Position numbers and translations under genes: made by a program
The notes under the pieces: model-generated
Told to the model about the DNA's origin: nothing
Databases searched by the model: none
Seen by the model: only the letters and a program-made list of their open reading frames with translations
Source: Chamaecyparis obtusa
Taxonomy: Eukaryota > Streptophyta > Pinopsida > Cupressales > Cupressaceae
Direction of reading: 5' to 3'
Length of the DNA stretch: 64,000 bases
Assembly (NCBI GenBank): GCA_027943335.1
Contig: BSBK01007857.1
Span: 62,001-126,000 of the forward strand
In this document: in pieces, positions 34,124 through 46,006 of the stretch
How positions within the stretch are numbered: position 1 is the stretch's first letter
Layout of the letters: each line of letters begins with the position of its first letter

Positions 34124-35255
34124 TTATCCATACTTAGGATTTGTAGGCAAATTTGGAACATTAACACTTTGACTATCCTCTTCTTGAACCAAATGGTTTC
34201 TTTTCTCTCCTTGTTGAGATCTTGAGGACTGATTCTCAAGATATATACTTGTAGGATATCTTATTTGGCTACAATTATAACATTTCCCTATAAACACACC
34301 TAATCCTCTTCCCCTACTAAATCTGCCCCTTTTTCCTCTTCCTTTGCTAAATCTGCCCCTTTTTCCTCTTCCCCTAAAATCAAAACTTTGGTTTTTTTCT
34401 TCATTCCATTCACTAGTTTTATTTGTAGGAAAATGATCACTTCCCCTTGAGCTATTACCTCTAATCCTTGTAGACTTTTCCTTCCTCCTTTTCACCTTCT
34501 CTTCCACCCTGATAGCCAAGTGATAGCATTCCTTCATAATTCTTAGGTTAGGAACAACAAGTTAATCTTATATGTTAAACCTTAGTCCACCTAGATATCT
34601 ACCAAACTTTTCAACTTCATCCTCTTCTCTACATTCCCTTATGGTTGACTTATAGAATTCATTAGTTTAAGTTTTAACAACTAGTTCCTTTTTCTTTAAC
34701 CGTTCAAATTTTATTTTATAATTTAACTTCATAGTCTTTGGGGAGAAAATCAACTTTTAGTTTAACCACCATCCTATCCCAAGATGTGACTTTGGATTTT
34801 CCCTTCTTCCTTCTCTCATATTTCTCATGGTCCCACCATAGAAGTGCGGGCCTCTTGGGTTTGGTCTTGTCAAAATTGACCTTCTATTTTTCAAGCACAT
34901 CTTCACCTTCAAAATAAACTTCCATGGCTATAATCCAATCTAGTAATTTTTCTTCATTAAGACTAAAACCAAACATAGGTAGATCAACTCTTACTTTACA
35001 TTGGTCATTCCTAACTACCTTGACAATTTTAACTATCCTCTACTCTTTAGGATCTATCTGCTCTTCATCTATTGTCTCTTGGAACTCTTCTTCATCATCC
35101 TCATCACTTACATTTCCTATATTAGCATTCCTTCTTTGATTTTATTTCAAGGCTTCAACCCTTGCCAAAAAAGCATTTCATGACTCCAAAAACCTAGCAT
35201 TATTGTCCCTCAATTCATGTATCTCTCTAGCAGTACAAAAACCCTTAGGAGACAT
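34124..35255 (-). pseudogene. gypsy-like gag with RGG repeats
   Basis: The N-terminus begins at the ATG on 35255 and soon has stops (for example after ARFLES). The clearest part is 34124-34537: KECYHLAIRVEEKVKRRKEK, which is the typical end of gag, then FDFRGRGKRGRFSKGRGKRG, an arginine-glycine repeat, and KCYNCSQIRYPTSIY. In that last piece the zinc knuckle has lost its His and final Cys. RGG repeats beside a knuckle would bind nucleic acid in a working gag. Confidence 0.75.
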
Positions 35256-36789
35256 TTTTTGTTTAACCTCTCACTCACTCTTATATCACCCTTCAACTAA
35301 TTTCTTCAAGGACCTACTTCCTTTCTCTAATTCCACTATCATGCAAAGGGTAGGGTGGAATTAAAAAAATTAGATAGTGTATCAAGTGATCAGACACATG
35401 GATAATGAGAAACAAGTTTTAACATCATAGAATCACAAGACAAGAAGGTGACCCTTTGAGGAAATATAGCTCAACATGGTGCAAAACCCAACTAAGTATT
35501 GGAACACTAGTCTCAAATTTTTTACAACACCAAATGATTCCAAACAACTCAAATCCACCTTTGGTACAAACTCAATGCACCGGTCCATAACATTTCCTTC
35601 ATTGAGCCATTTAGGCCTACTAGCCCTATGCAGAGGGTTATTTTTCCACTTATCTCTTAACATAGGAAGGAAAAAAGAAACATGAGGACAACTATAAATA
35701 CCCTTTTGGAAGTTATTTAGGATATGTAATAATTAGATAAGGTCACTCTGGAATACAACCTTCAAAACTTGACTATTCACCAAAGGATTAGGCCTAATTA
35801 GGTCTCAATTGTGAAGAAACTACAAGAGAATAAGGCAAAAAATTCTAAAAATTTATTCAAATGCCTATAAACACCTAGAAAAATCCAAATCTACAACATT
35901 TTTCATGAGTCATGCTTGTTAAGATCCCAAAACATCAAACCCTCAATGGATGCTCATTTTTGGGCATTTTACAAGAGGGTTTCTTAGGAATCCTATGTCC
36001 TTGCCTTCCTAAAATTCACCAATTCCTCATAAAATATTAATAAGCTCTAAACAAGTCTCCAAAGTTATTACAAGGTCCGTGACACCAAGATTCTACAATG
36101 CATTATCCTTAACCAATCAAATTTTCATTAAAAAAGAGTCATAATCAGCATAGGGCATCATCATGTAGCCTCTTCAAATGTCTGTATATGTCCTTGAAAG
36201 TCCATAAATATGAAAATATACATTATTAACTACCATTCCACCAAGCCAGATGGTAAGATAGTAGGTGGAATGGTCAAAATATCCATTTTATTCCTTAAAG
36301 AACTATCACATTTCTGTACAAGAAACCTATAATATTTTGCACATAAAATGAATGATACTCAATGTAAAGACCTCAAATATATTGAATTTAAAAGGTAACT
36401 CAAATTCCCATCAGTATTTAATGATTTTAGGTCATGGATAGTCCATATAGGACTGCACAAATCTCTACAACATAAGGAAAACAAAAAATATGCAAAAAAT
36501 CAGAGTTATAATTGTATTGTGCATTAACCAAACTTCATCACATTCAAAAAATGACCATGGCTCAATTTAAAAATATATATAAAGGATTTGTAACCTCCTC
36601 CACCATTTCTAACTGATTTTCAAACATATTGACTGTTGGTTGCCACTTTTATTTCATTTTTATAATGTTTCATAATACCAACTTTCACATTTTTTTGCAA
36701 CTTTTGCAATTTTATAGAAAATGACTCCAAATAATACTAATACCTCACCACCTACCTAAAATTACTTTAAAACATCAATTACATCAATT
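35256..36789. other. AT-rich stretch, no gene recognised
   Basis: Short open frames at 35433-35685 lie on both strands opposite each other and show no motif. The remaining 1.1 kb has many stops and no repeats I could place. Confidence 0.5.
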
Positions 36790-37020
36790 TCATATATTTT
36801 TGGACCCATTAGAATGGTTTACTAGAGTTGACCTTTTTCAAGTCCTGATTGATAAAATGGAAACAAAATAGACCAATCAGCTTACAAAATGATTCAATTG
36901 GAATTTGAGACATTATTGATTATTAAAAAAATGTCCTTCTCATGACTTTAATGCATTAATCCTCACCATTCATGGCCATAGTTGCATTGGTGCTCCTACA
37001 CCAAGAAGTCTCCACTCAAT
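36790..37020 (-). repeat. third copy of the gag-protease element 3' end
   Basis: Collinear with 33080-33290 and 44410-44650: GGTTTACTAGAGTTGACCTT, then TTACAAAATGATTCAATTGG, GACATTATTGATT and GTTGCATTGGTGCTCCTACACC. It ends where the C-terminal coding region would begin, so only the tail of the family remains here. Confidence 0.65.
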
Positions 37021-38388
37021 CTAAAATAATACAAGTCCAACAGAATTAATTTTTATACCATATAGAATATATATGGTAGGAACAAGAAAAATAAACATTT
37101 AATAAAGAAAATATGCAAACTATTTTTTTCTTATATGTAAGGAAGTCTTTACAAAAATAAGAATATGCATCTATTCTTCATATGATAATAATCCTTCTAC
37201 AAGTTTCTTTTAACCCATTACAATATTTCTCCTTTTACATTCATTTTCTCATTACATATATGCAAAAAGGCATACAAGAGTTTTCATCTGAGCTTATAGA
37301 CATTCACTGTAAGATGGGAAGTAGAAATGTGTCATTGGTACTCAGTCAAAATATCTTTGTATAGGGAAATATTATTATCCACATGTTTTGTCCAAGCCAC
37401 CTAGCCCATTATTCCTTCCATCCATCCTAGCTCCTTTCCCTCCTATATGTGTTCCAAGTATGAGTGCATGAATACTTCAGTGATTGGAAGGGTCTCTTCA
37501 TGTTGGTGAGAATTCTTTACTCTACCCTATTCCAATTACCTCACAAATTTGTTAAATTCTTCAAACTGTGAGAAATGTCTCATTTAAAAACCCTACTAGT
37601 ACCATCATTCATCAGGTTGTTGAATTTCCTCCTAGAAATTTTTATCACGACAATCACCTATGAAGAAAAATTAAACATAATAAATCTTCACATAGGCTTA
37701 GTAAGTTTTCTACTCTTAGCATTAAAAACATTCTCATTTGAATGCATTTCCATATACTCTAAAGAATTTCCGATGAAAGATTTTAGCAAAAGAAATTGAG
37801 ATCCTCCTTTAGGTTCTTAGAATTACCAAATATAATATCAAAGACATGAATATTGTGATGAATAAAAAGACTAAAAAAAAACCTCAATTCCATGGACAAA
37901 AGAAAGTACAAAAAAATGGCTTTAACAAACTCAATCAAAGTAAGCATACTAAAGAATTCTAGTTTTCTCAAATCAGTTTCAACATGTGTGACGACATGAT
38001 CAACATTATTTATTTCATTATTTTCATTGGTAACATGTACCTATTGTAGAATCCTACAAGGAGTTATCCATGACTATCTCATTTAACAATTTAAAAGAGA
38101 CTTTACATTTATTTTATAATAAATCTATATATAAATACAAAATTAGGACTATTAATAGAATCTAGAAAATATGTAAAAATATTTATATATAAGTCTATAA
38201 TCGGTATCCATCCTAAATATTAATAATTAGTGTTAATTAATTAGGTACTGGTTAATTACCGTATCCTATTTAATCATGATTATCATCAAAAAATCATTAT
38301 TATTATTAATATTATTTTAGTTCAAGATGATAAATATGCCAGAGGAATTACCTCTACATGTGAATTGTATTACCTTGAACTAACAAAA

Positions 38389-38445
<57 letters not shown>

Positions 38446-39169
38446 TGTTTTTATCTAGTTCATGTTAGCTAGTTTTGGTATTTTTAGTGGTGTTCATTTG
38501 TTTCAGATTATTTGTTGTTATGAACCTCAGGATATATTGTGACTATCATATTTTATTTATGTCTATGTTAACACCTAATTTTGATACTTCACTGTGGAGA
38601 TATTATGGATTGATGATGAGGTTTGTGTGTTCATCGAGTTTAATGGTCAGTTGGAGTTCTCCAATCTCGCAAAGCATTTTCTTGAATCAATGAAGCTCTG
38701 TGACTCATATCATGATGTTCGTAGATGTTTATATGATGTATCTCTTGGATCACACATCATTTATATATTTTTGAATTGAGAACCTTATGATTTGGGTCCT
38801 AACCTATATTTTGGTATTACATTTTCCTATTCTTAGAAAATGTGATATATCTAGGGAAACATATGTGTTGCAAAGACTCTATTTTTAAACCTATTTAGTT
38901 TTCCTTTATGCTAATGTATTCATTATGTGATACTCAGTCTTTAAGTTTATTTTGTTTGTATTGGTACTTGGTCACTATCTTTTAAGTTCACCTTCATCAT
39001 AGTTGTCTATATTAAGTTTACCACACGATTCTTTAAGTCCTCATATTTTTTTGTGTTAAAAAATATATCTAAGGTCTGGAAAAAATCACATACCACTACT
39101 ACACCGCCTCCTCTCAATTTTATTATACTCCAAAAATTGATATAAGATCCAAAGCCTTGTACATAATTC
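37021..39169. other. AT-rich stretch, no gene recognised
   Basis: No open frame above 75 codons and no motif. A 61-codon frame at 38594-38779 (MEILWIDDEVCVFIEFNGQL...) is isolated and unsupported. A GAT microsatellite lies inside. Confidence 0.5.
38389..38445. repeat. GAT/ATG trinucleotide microsatellite
   Basis: About eighteen uninterrupted copies of GAT. Perfect repetition suggests it is polymorphic in length. Confidence 0.95.
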
Positions 39170-39940
39170 TAGGTGATTCATGATAGTGAAATGCTAGTTA
39201 TGGATAAATGCAAAAGAATTAAAGATCAAAAGAAAAACAATATTGTTCAACTTAGTGAATTCTTGTCTCAAGGAATGGAGATGCTTGATGTAAAGTATGA
39301 TGAATACATTGTTCATATGAATGAATCAGATTTAGAAAAATGTAGCAATGATATAGAAGGAATAGTTGATTTTGAAGGAGATCTCGTCTCTACTTTTAAA
39401 ATGATTAGAAATCTTGAAAGAGAAAATGTAAAACTCAAGAAAAATGTTTAAAGCTAAAGAAAAAATAGGAAATGGGTATAAAGGGTGAACTTGACCCTTT
39501 GATGAATAATGCAGGGAAGAAATCCTCGTTAAAATATTATGGATCAGATGATACAATCATCAATATATGAAAAACAAATTGAGGAAACTAAGAGAATATT
39601 CATTATCACAAAATATAACTTGGATACAATTTTTTTTTAGTACCATGTCCTTGAAGGAGAAATTTCTATTCTAAAGAAAGATATTGAAACACTAGAAGAT
39701 TCAACTAGAAAATTATAATAACATTGAGAAAATTATTAGTTCACTAGATGATCTATTGTGTAGACTAAAATATTCCAATGATCTTATTGGTCTAGGATAT
39801 AAAGTAGGAAAAATATGTACAAGTGGAAAAGAATGAGAAAATGATACAATTTTTATATTTGTAAATGGGAAAAGATACTGTCACAAGGTTTCACTAACTC
39901 CAATAAAAAGATTTGTTTCAGATAAAGAAAACGTAGAAAT
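39170..39940 (+). pseudogene. copia gag C-terminal fragment
   Basis: The open part at 39173-39451 reads LSEFLSQGMEMLDVKYDEYI, VDFEGDLVSTFKMIRNLERE and ENVKLKK, a coiled-coil-like stretch. After stops comes ISSLDDLLCRLKYSNDLIGL followed by GYKVGK, reminiscent of the LD-x-(L/I)-L...(S/P)-N-D-K-x-GLGY motif found downstream of the zinc knuckle in some plant copia gags. No protease or LTR is attached; a LINE fragment begins at about 39950. Confidence 0.5.
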
Positions 39941-39949
39941 AATAGATTC

Positions 39950-41100
39950 TTGGAAAAAAAAAGTTTAAAATTAGAGTAAAAAATTATTATCGACCCAATG
40001 CTATAAATAGTGTCTTTGTTAAATATGACTCGACTTCTAGTTGATGTGAAATGTGATGAGATAATAAGATATGTGCATATTTTTCACAATCAAATAGAAA
40101 TTGGTATTGTAACACTTAAAGTATAATATAAATTAGAAAAATATCACCACCATCAAGGATATAATTTTTTTTGTGAATGTCGATGTTCAAGGTTAGCAAA
40201 AATTGTATGTAGGAACTTGCATTATTGTTATAGGTATATTGTTAAAAGTAGAGAAAATGAAAAAATAAAAATAGAGCTATACAATTCTAATTTTACTAAA
40301 TATATTATAATTATGAGATGACAATGCAAGTGATCAAATGGGATGATGATAATAGGATTGATTCTTTATAGGAAGAATTAGGGAATTTCACTTCTAAATG
40401 TTGTATCTATGAAGGAGAATTTATTTGTGTTTGTAAAGTTCATTCATCATTTAAAAACTGCTCTCTAAAGCATGAAGCCATTCATAAACCTAATGTACCT
40501 AATCATGAGGTTTATTTTTTTAGAATTTATCTTAGAGAAAGGTAAGAAACACCAAGAAAATAAATCAATTAATAAATCTACTCCAAATACTCAATGAGAT
40601 ACTCAAGGAGGGGATGTAAGGAGGAATAAGGATTCCAAAAATTATATGCATAAGGTTAAAGTAGGTTACTCACTTAGAACTAATAAGGATATACAACATC
40701 CACCTATGGGTAATGGAATTTCAATACCCGTGGATCCCCAACAAGATATGGAGGAAGATTTTCCTCAACAATCCTATGAAAAAGAAGCTTCATTAATCAT
40801 TAACTCTATTTTACCATTGTCCTTTTCAAGAGTTGAACAAGTTTCAAGAATATGATTCAACATAGGACATCGAATTGAAAACATGAGACATCTCACCTGA
40901 ACTATATTTGCCAACCAATGTGACTAAAATTAACCAGAAGAAGGAGAATTTTGAACAATTGATCAAAGACTTACTGTTAAAAGTTGTAGAAAAGAAAATA
41001 TATTATATTGCAGAGGAAGTACTCAATGAAGATAATATGATAAGCTAATTAGAGAATGATTCAAGAAACGATAAGTTTGAAAACCTAGCTAACATAGCAT
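39950..41100 (+). mobile_element. LINE fragment R5 (paralogue of R4), 5'-truncated
   Basis: It begins at TTGGAAAAAAAAAGTTTAAA, just before the second TATAAATA unit, and follows R4 base for base with small differences, including the shared deletion at GACTCGACTTCTAGTTGAT. It contains the decayed ORF1 region (40320-40855) and the tail shared with R4 (GAACAATTGATCAAAGACTTA). It is the first part of the segmental duplication 39950-45410. Confidence 0.65.
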
Positions 41101-41104
41101 TATT

Positions 41105-41433
41105 AAAAAAATAGCAATATATGACTAAATAAACTACTAAAAATTACGTATAATTGACTAATTTTGGTCAGATGACCATTATTAGTTTATTGCCATTCAT
41201 TTATCTCACCACCAAATTTATAACTAAACTATAATTATAGTCATTTATTTAGTCATTAATTTGGTCATTTATTTATTCATTCATTTAGTAGTTAATTTAG
41301 TCATTCATTTAATAATTGTAGTGATTTATTTAGTCATATATTTAGTCATTAATTTAGTCATATATTTAGTTATTAATTTACTCATTAATTTAGTCATATA
41401 TTTAGTCATGTATTTAGTCATATATTTATTCAT
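41105..41433. repeat. TTTAGTCAT-type array, copy 2
   Basis: Paralogue of 23585-23916 with the same mixture of ATATATTTAGTCAT and TTAATTTAGTCAT units and inverted motifs on its left side. It runs straight into ATTGG GGTA (41434-41442), the uninterrupted equivalent of the copia insertion site. Confidence 0.7.
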
Positions 41434-41436
41434 ATT

Positions 41437-41509
41437 GGGGTAGGATAAAATTGAACCACCATACTTTGCTTGTAAAGCAGGTGCTCTTCCATTAAGCTAG
41501 TATACTACC
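41437..41509 (-). pseudogene. tRNA-like sequence (Val-TAC-like), copy 2
   Basis: Same layout as the copy at 31593-31665: A-box TAGCTTAATGGAAGAGC, CTGCTTTACAAGC around the anticodon position, and B-box GGTTCAATTTT. This copy keeps CCTGC before the loop but GCAAA after it, so the anticodon stem is incomplete. It is probably not functional. Confidence 0.4.
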
Positions 41510-41787
41510 ATATATACTAGTACCATACCATAATCATACCATATATACTAGTACTTTCTATTAAACATGATTTCAAGTTTTTCCATCTATAGTTCAAGGG
41601 TAGTAAATCCTAAGGGGGGGATGACTAGCGATACTCTAAACTAAATGGTGAAGTTATTCACATGTGGAAGCACCCAATTAAGAAATAATTTCCACAAATG
41701 AGTAACTCAAGAACACATGATAAAACTAAAATCATACCATATATACAAGTACTTTCTATTAAACATGATATCAAGTTTTTTCATCTA

Positions 41788-43259
41788 TAGTTCTGTTAAT
41801 ATGATTTAGAACAATAGAGAGGGGGGATGAATCAATTGTTCTCAAGTCCAGATGTATAAAACAAACTTTAAAACTCTTCAACAAATCAGATTCAACAACC
41901 AACAACTACTCGGTCATTACTAGTTGCATAACAGAAACATATAACAGTGCAGTCCACTATCTAATAGTATCTAACTTGTAAAACATAGAAATGTTCAAAC
42001 CAAAATATTCAAACAAGTATTAACACTAGGTTTTATAGTGGAAACCCAATTTGGGAAAAACCACTTTGTAACATGTTACTATTATTTTCACTCTTCTGAA
42101 GTGAGCTCTATGAAAAGCCAACCCTGTCAAAGGTTACAAACACACTGTCAAGTGTGACCCGGTTAAAGGATTTCAACCACTCTATTAAAAGTGCACCTTG
42201 CTATACGACTTACATACATCACATTAGAATGCAACCTTGTTCAAAGGATTTATACAAATGACTATTATGTCAACCTCTGTTAAAAGGATTTTGACTGATA
42301 CAATGGTTAGAAAGTAATAGTAGTATTGATTTGAGAAATATACAACTCACTTTGCAAATATCAGATCCAATTCCATACACATATGCTAGCTTACTAACTG
42401 CATTTCCATCTCCATTGCTAATTTTCTTAGAAATCTCTTCAAGCAATCACACCACTTTACCTTCAGCCTTTTCTGCTTAGACAGTCAATAACATCAACAA
42501 TACTTCCAGCATCCACTTTGTTTCAACCTCATGCTTAGGTTTCCTTAATACTTCCTCAATTAGGTCAATACATCTTTTGCCGCTTAATCTCCTTCGTAGA
42601 TCTTAGGGTTAGGTCAGATTCATTGAATCCTTCCAACTTTACGTTCTTTATCTATCCTTCTAGAATTATCTCAAATCTCTTAATAGATTTAAAATAAAAT
42701 GTTTTACAGTGTATTAAATGCTTCCATACAATCAATAAATAAACTTAACACATTTTACATAATCCAAGAATTCAACTATGTCGGCTGGAAATCTGAATTC
42801 TTCCTCAAATGTAAAATACTAACACTCGGTCAATACAGTGTTCAACTCCTCGGTCTTCATTAGAAAGCTCCATCACCACAAAAACCATTTCCTTGACAAT
42901 TAATTGATGTTCGGTCAACACTAATTTTACTCAGCATATACTAGTTTGGTCGATACTAACATCACTCAGCTTAAACTAGACTTCTTCACTTTTTCTCGGT
43001 TAAGCCTACCAGTTTAGTCTTCATTCTTACTAAGATAAGCAATACATTGTCTTATCATTCTGCCACATAATCAAGTACTCATTGAAGTATCAAGATAACT
43101 CAACCTTTCCTTAGGTGATATTGTTACCAACCTTGCCTATCCCCTTCTTGACAATCAAATAGATATAGTACTTTCTTAGATAGCAACAGTCTTACCAGTT
43201 AAGGTTTGACATCAATGACAATAAAACAATTACTTCAATTGCAGTTTCCAACATAGTTC
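41788..43259 (-). mobile_element. Solo LTR of a related copia family, TSD TAGTTC
   Basis: The segment 41794-43253 (1460 bp) starts TGTTAATATGATTTAGAAC and ends TTTCCAACA, flanked by TAGTTC at 41788-41793 and 43254-43259. In reverse orientation it resembles the 1488-bp copia LTR at 23922: both contain forms of GGAAAAACCACT, TTCACTCTTCTGAAGTGAG and ACAAACACACTGTCA. The paralogous site at 31910-31925 has no insert (CATCTATAGTTCAAGGGTAG). No internal region remains, so it is the product of LTR-LTR recombination. Confidence 0.88.
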
Positions 43260-44025
43260 AAGAGTAGTAAAGCCTAAGGGGGGGATGACTAGTGATACTC
43301 TAAGCTCAATGGCGAAGTTATTCACATGTCAAAGAACCCAATTAAGCAATAATTTCCACAAAATAGTAACTGAAGAACACATGATAAAACTAAAATGCAA
43401 TACCTACAATGACATACCTCTTAAACCCTACTTGTGGGAACTAAAGAAAGTGGCATTACCTACATCCGCCATTATTAACAATACTATGAGAACCAGTGGT
43501 GAGGAAATAAAAGCATTGGATTTACCTATTTGGAAGGGTAGACAAAGAAGGAGGAGCACCTTCACCATCATCCCAAACATGTAAACACTAGTTGTCATTT
43601 AACATCAATGGTGGCTTGAAACACCCAATAATAGAATCAGGATCATTCATTTGTATGCAGACTTTAAGTAAAGTATCAACAATATATACTTGATTAGAAG
43701 GAGAATGATGAGAATGCAAAGAAATCTTTTCTCAACAATGAAACCCACTTCAACCCTCCCTCTTTCCCTTTTTACGAGGTGATTTTTCCCTCTAAAGGCT
43801 GAATCTTGGCAAGGTTTTCATTAAATAAGATGTCATTTTTCTTATCACATAACATAGTCTCCCCACCATAGCGATGTAGATTAAGATTCACATGTGAAAT
43901 AGTTTTTCTTTTCTACTATTTTACATCCATCAAAGGATTCATATATATTTATATGACCCATTTTGCTGACTTGTAGTGAATTTATTTAATCTTGGTATGC
44001 TAAACAATAGTAACATACAAGGTAA
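43260..44025. repeat. continuation of the paralogous block
   Basis: Collinear with 31920-32684, including the small open frame at 43285-43584 that matches the second half of the frame at 31770-32243. Nothing else recognised. Confidence 0.65.
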
Positions 44026-44350
44026 TGTTACAAGTAGTGGTTGTCATTGCACCAAAAGGTCCACCTGTTAATGCCCGATACAACCACTAGAATTATAGAA
44101 GATACATGAGGTGGTTAAGCCATTTCATGAACCTTGCGAGGGGCACTGGTCCACTACCAACAATCCCCCTCCCAGCATCACTCACCATGGTTTGCATGGA
44201 TTCGAACCTGTGACCAAGCTCTGATGCCACTTGTTACAAGTAGTGGTTATCATTGCACCAAAAGATCGACCTATTAATGCCTAATACAACAACTAGACTT
44301 ATTGAATACATAGCAGGAGGTTAAATCATGTCGCGAACCCTATGAGGGAT
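44026..44350 (-). repeat. 206-bp tandem repeat, copy 2
   Basis: TGTTACAAGTAGTGGTT starts both units (44026 and 44232), the same 206-bp period as at 32685. Here the minus strand shows GGTTCGAATCC, a perfect B-box consensus, about 20 bases after AGTGGCATCAGAGC. Confidence 0.5.
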
Positions 44351-44603
44351 GTTGGCCCACTACAAAAAGGTAAGTTGTGTCTCTATAGGTAAACATCAAT
44401 TAAAAATAAATTTCACATCTTTTGGGCATGATTCAAATGGTTGGCCAAAGTTGGCCTTTTTTAGGTCACAATTGATAAAATTGAGACAAAATAGATCAAT
44501 TACCTTACAAAATGACTCAATTAGAATTCATGACATTATTGATTCAAAAAAAAAATCAATTGCCTTATCATTGCCTTATTATATTTTTGTTGACCATTCA
44601 TCT

Positions 44604-45410
44604 CTATAGTTTCATTGTTGCACCTACACCATTATCTCCCACTAAGAAAGAACTCATGTCCCATGAGTACCATGCTCCATAGTTGTTGTTAACACCTTTA
44701 TTAATACCAATGAAAGAATAAAAACATGCATACAAATTCATATAATATGGAAAAGGAGAGAAAACCATTCTTACTTGTGGATTACACCCATAGTTTTCCT
44801 TGGGTACTTGAACTTGGTTCATTGCCATAGTGTTCTCTACCTTCATGCCTTGCTTCAGACCTATTACACCGGCATCTAAAGTTTATATTTTATCCTTCTC
44901 ATTTACAATAGGATACATGAATGCCCCAATAATGACACCGTCTACTAAAATCCACTTTTTGTTGCTATGCACCCTTTCATCCAAGATGCTTCTCTTCCTT
45001 CCAATCATGACAATGCATGGCTTACCCTTTATATCTTCAGTAGTCTAAAAAGAAGCTAATTTAAAGATCCTACCATTGTTCTTGACAATGTATGTATTCC
45101 TCTTACCATTATACAAAACCTCTCTGTCAATTTTCCATGGCCTCCCCAATCGCAAATGATAATATCCTATTGGAATTATATCATGTAAAACTCTATCATG
45201 ATATGGACCAATCAAAATATATGCATATGCTTGTCTTTTCACAAAAAGTGATTGACTATCATTAACACAACATGGTCTATAAGGTTCTACATGAGGTATT
45301 CTCAATAGATTTATTTTTTCTACCATTTCATTCGACACCATGTAACCTTTTGACCTTGAATCAATAACAAACTCACACACTTTACCTTTGCACTTACATG
45401 AAGTCTTGAA
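44604..45410 (-). mobile_element. gypsy-like protease plus unknown domain, copy 2
   Basis: Paralogue of 33251-34060. The protease frame (45045-45380) reads CEFVIDSRSKGYMVSNEMVE and LGRPWKIDREVLYNGKRN. After a stop at about 45045 and another near 44886, the unknown region continues to the same GATMKL-stop at 44604. The block ends near 45405, where the flank of GLP B begins, so gag is missing here. Confidence 0.7.
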
Positions 45411-46006
45411 TAATAAAATAAGTGTTTTGTGGAATGGCTTGTTACACTTTATTTGAAATAATTTCCTGCCACAAATAATCTATCTTATAAATAGTGCAAT
45501 AGCATATAAATAACAAGAATAAGTAGTTTTATTCATGGAAATAAATGACATAAGTTTAATCTGAGGTGGTCTAGTCTTCTTATGTTTTGTTTAGTAGAAC
45601 ATAAAATTCTTATCCGAATAGTTTGAGAATGTAATTGACAAGTTCCTAGGTGATGCGGAAGGCCTTGCTGAGTATGAAACTAGGAATAGGAGGTTTCACT
45701 GCAAATAGAGAATTGGCAATGACCTAAACTCTTGGAAGCTAGATGCTCAAAGAAGAGATCACCACTACACTTTGTTTCTGCACAATCTGTTGGAAATGCA
45801 CAAGCTCCTTTGGAAACACAAACACATAACCCTTCTCCAATGTCTTGCTAAATAACTTGTTTGTGGTGTCAATGAAACCCACGAGAAGATGGCCTTCCAG
45901 TAAAACAAAAACTTCAGTGACTATTGGGTGTTTGTTAGGAGGATTTATTCCACCCACTGCGAAGTCGATGTGAACCAACGATATTCAAAACATGTTCAGT
46001 AATAGT

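Larger units (their letters stand above)
33251..35255 (-). mobile_element. gypsy-like gag-protease element with unknown C-terminal domain, copy 1
   Basis: Going down from 35255: a gag start (MSPKGFCTAREIHELRDNN), acidic gag sequence with stops, an RGG-rich segment and a damaged knuckle, then a protease domain. In place of reverse transcriptase there is a distinct region ending GATMKL-stop at 33251. A second copy (44604-45410) has the same order and the same stop. No RT, RNase H or integrase is present, so it would have depended on another element. Confidence 0.7.
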
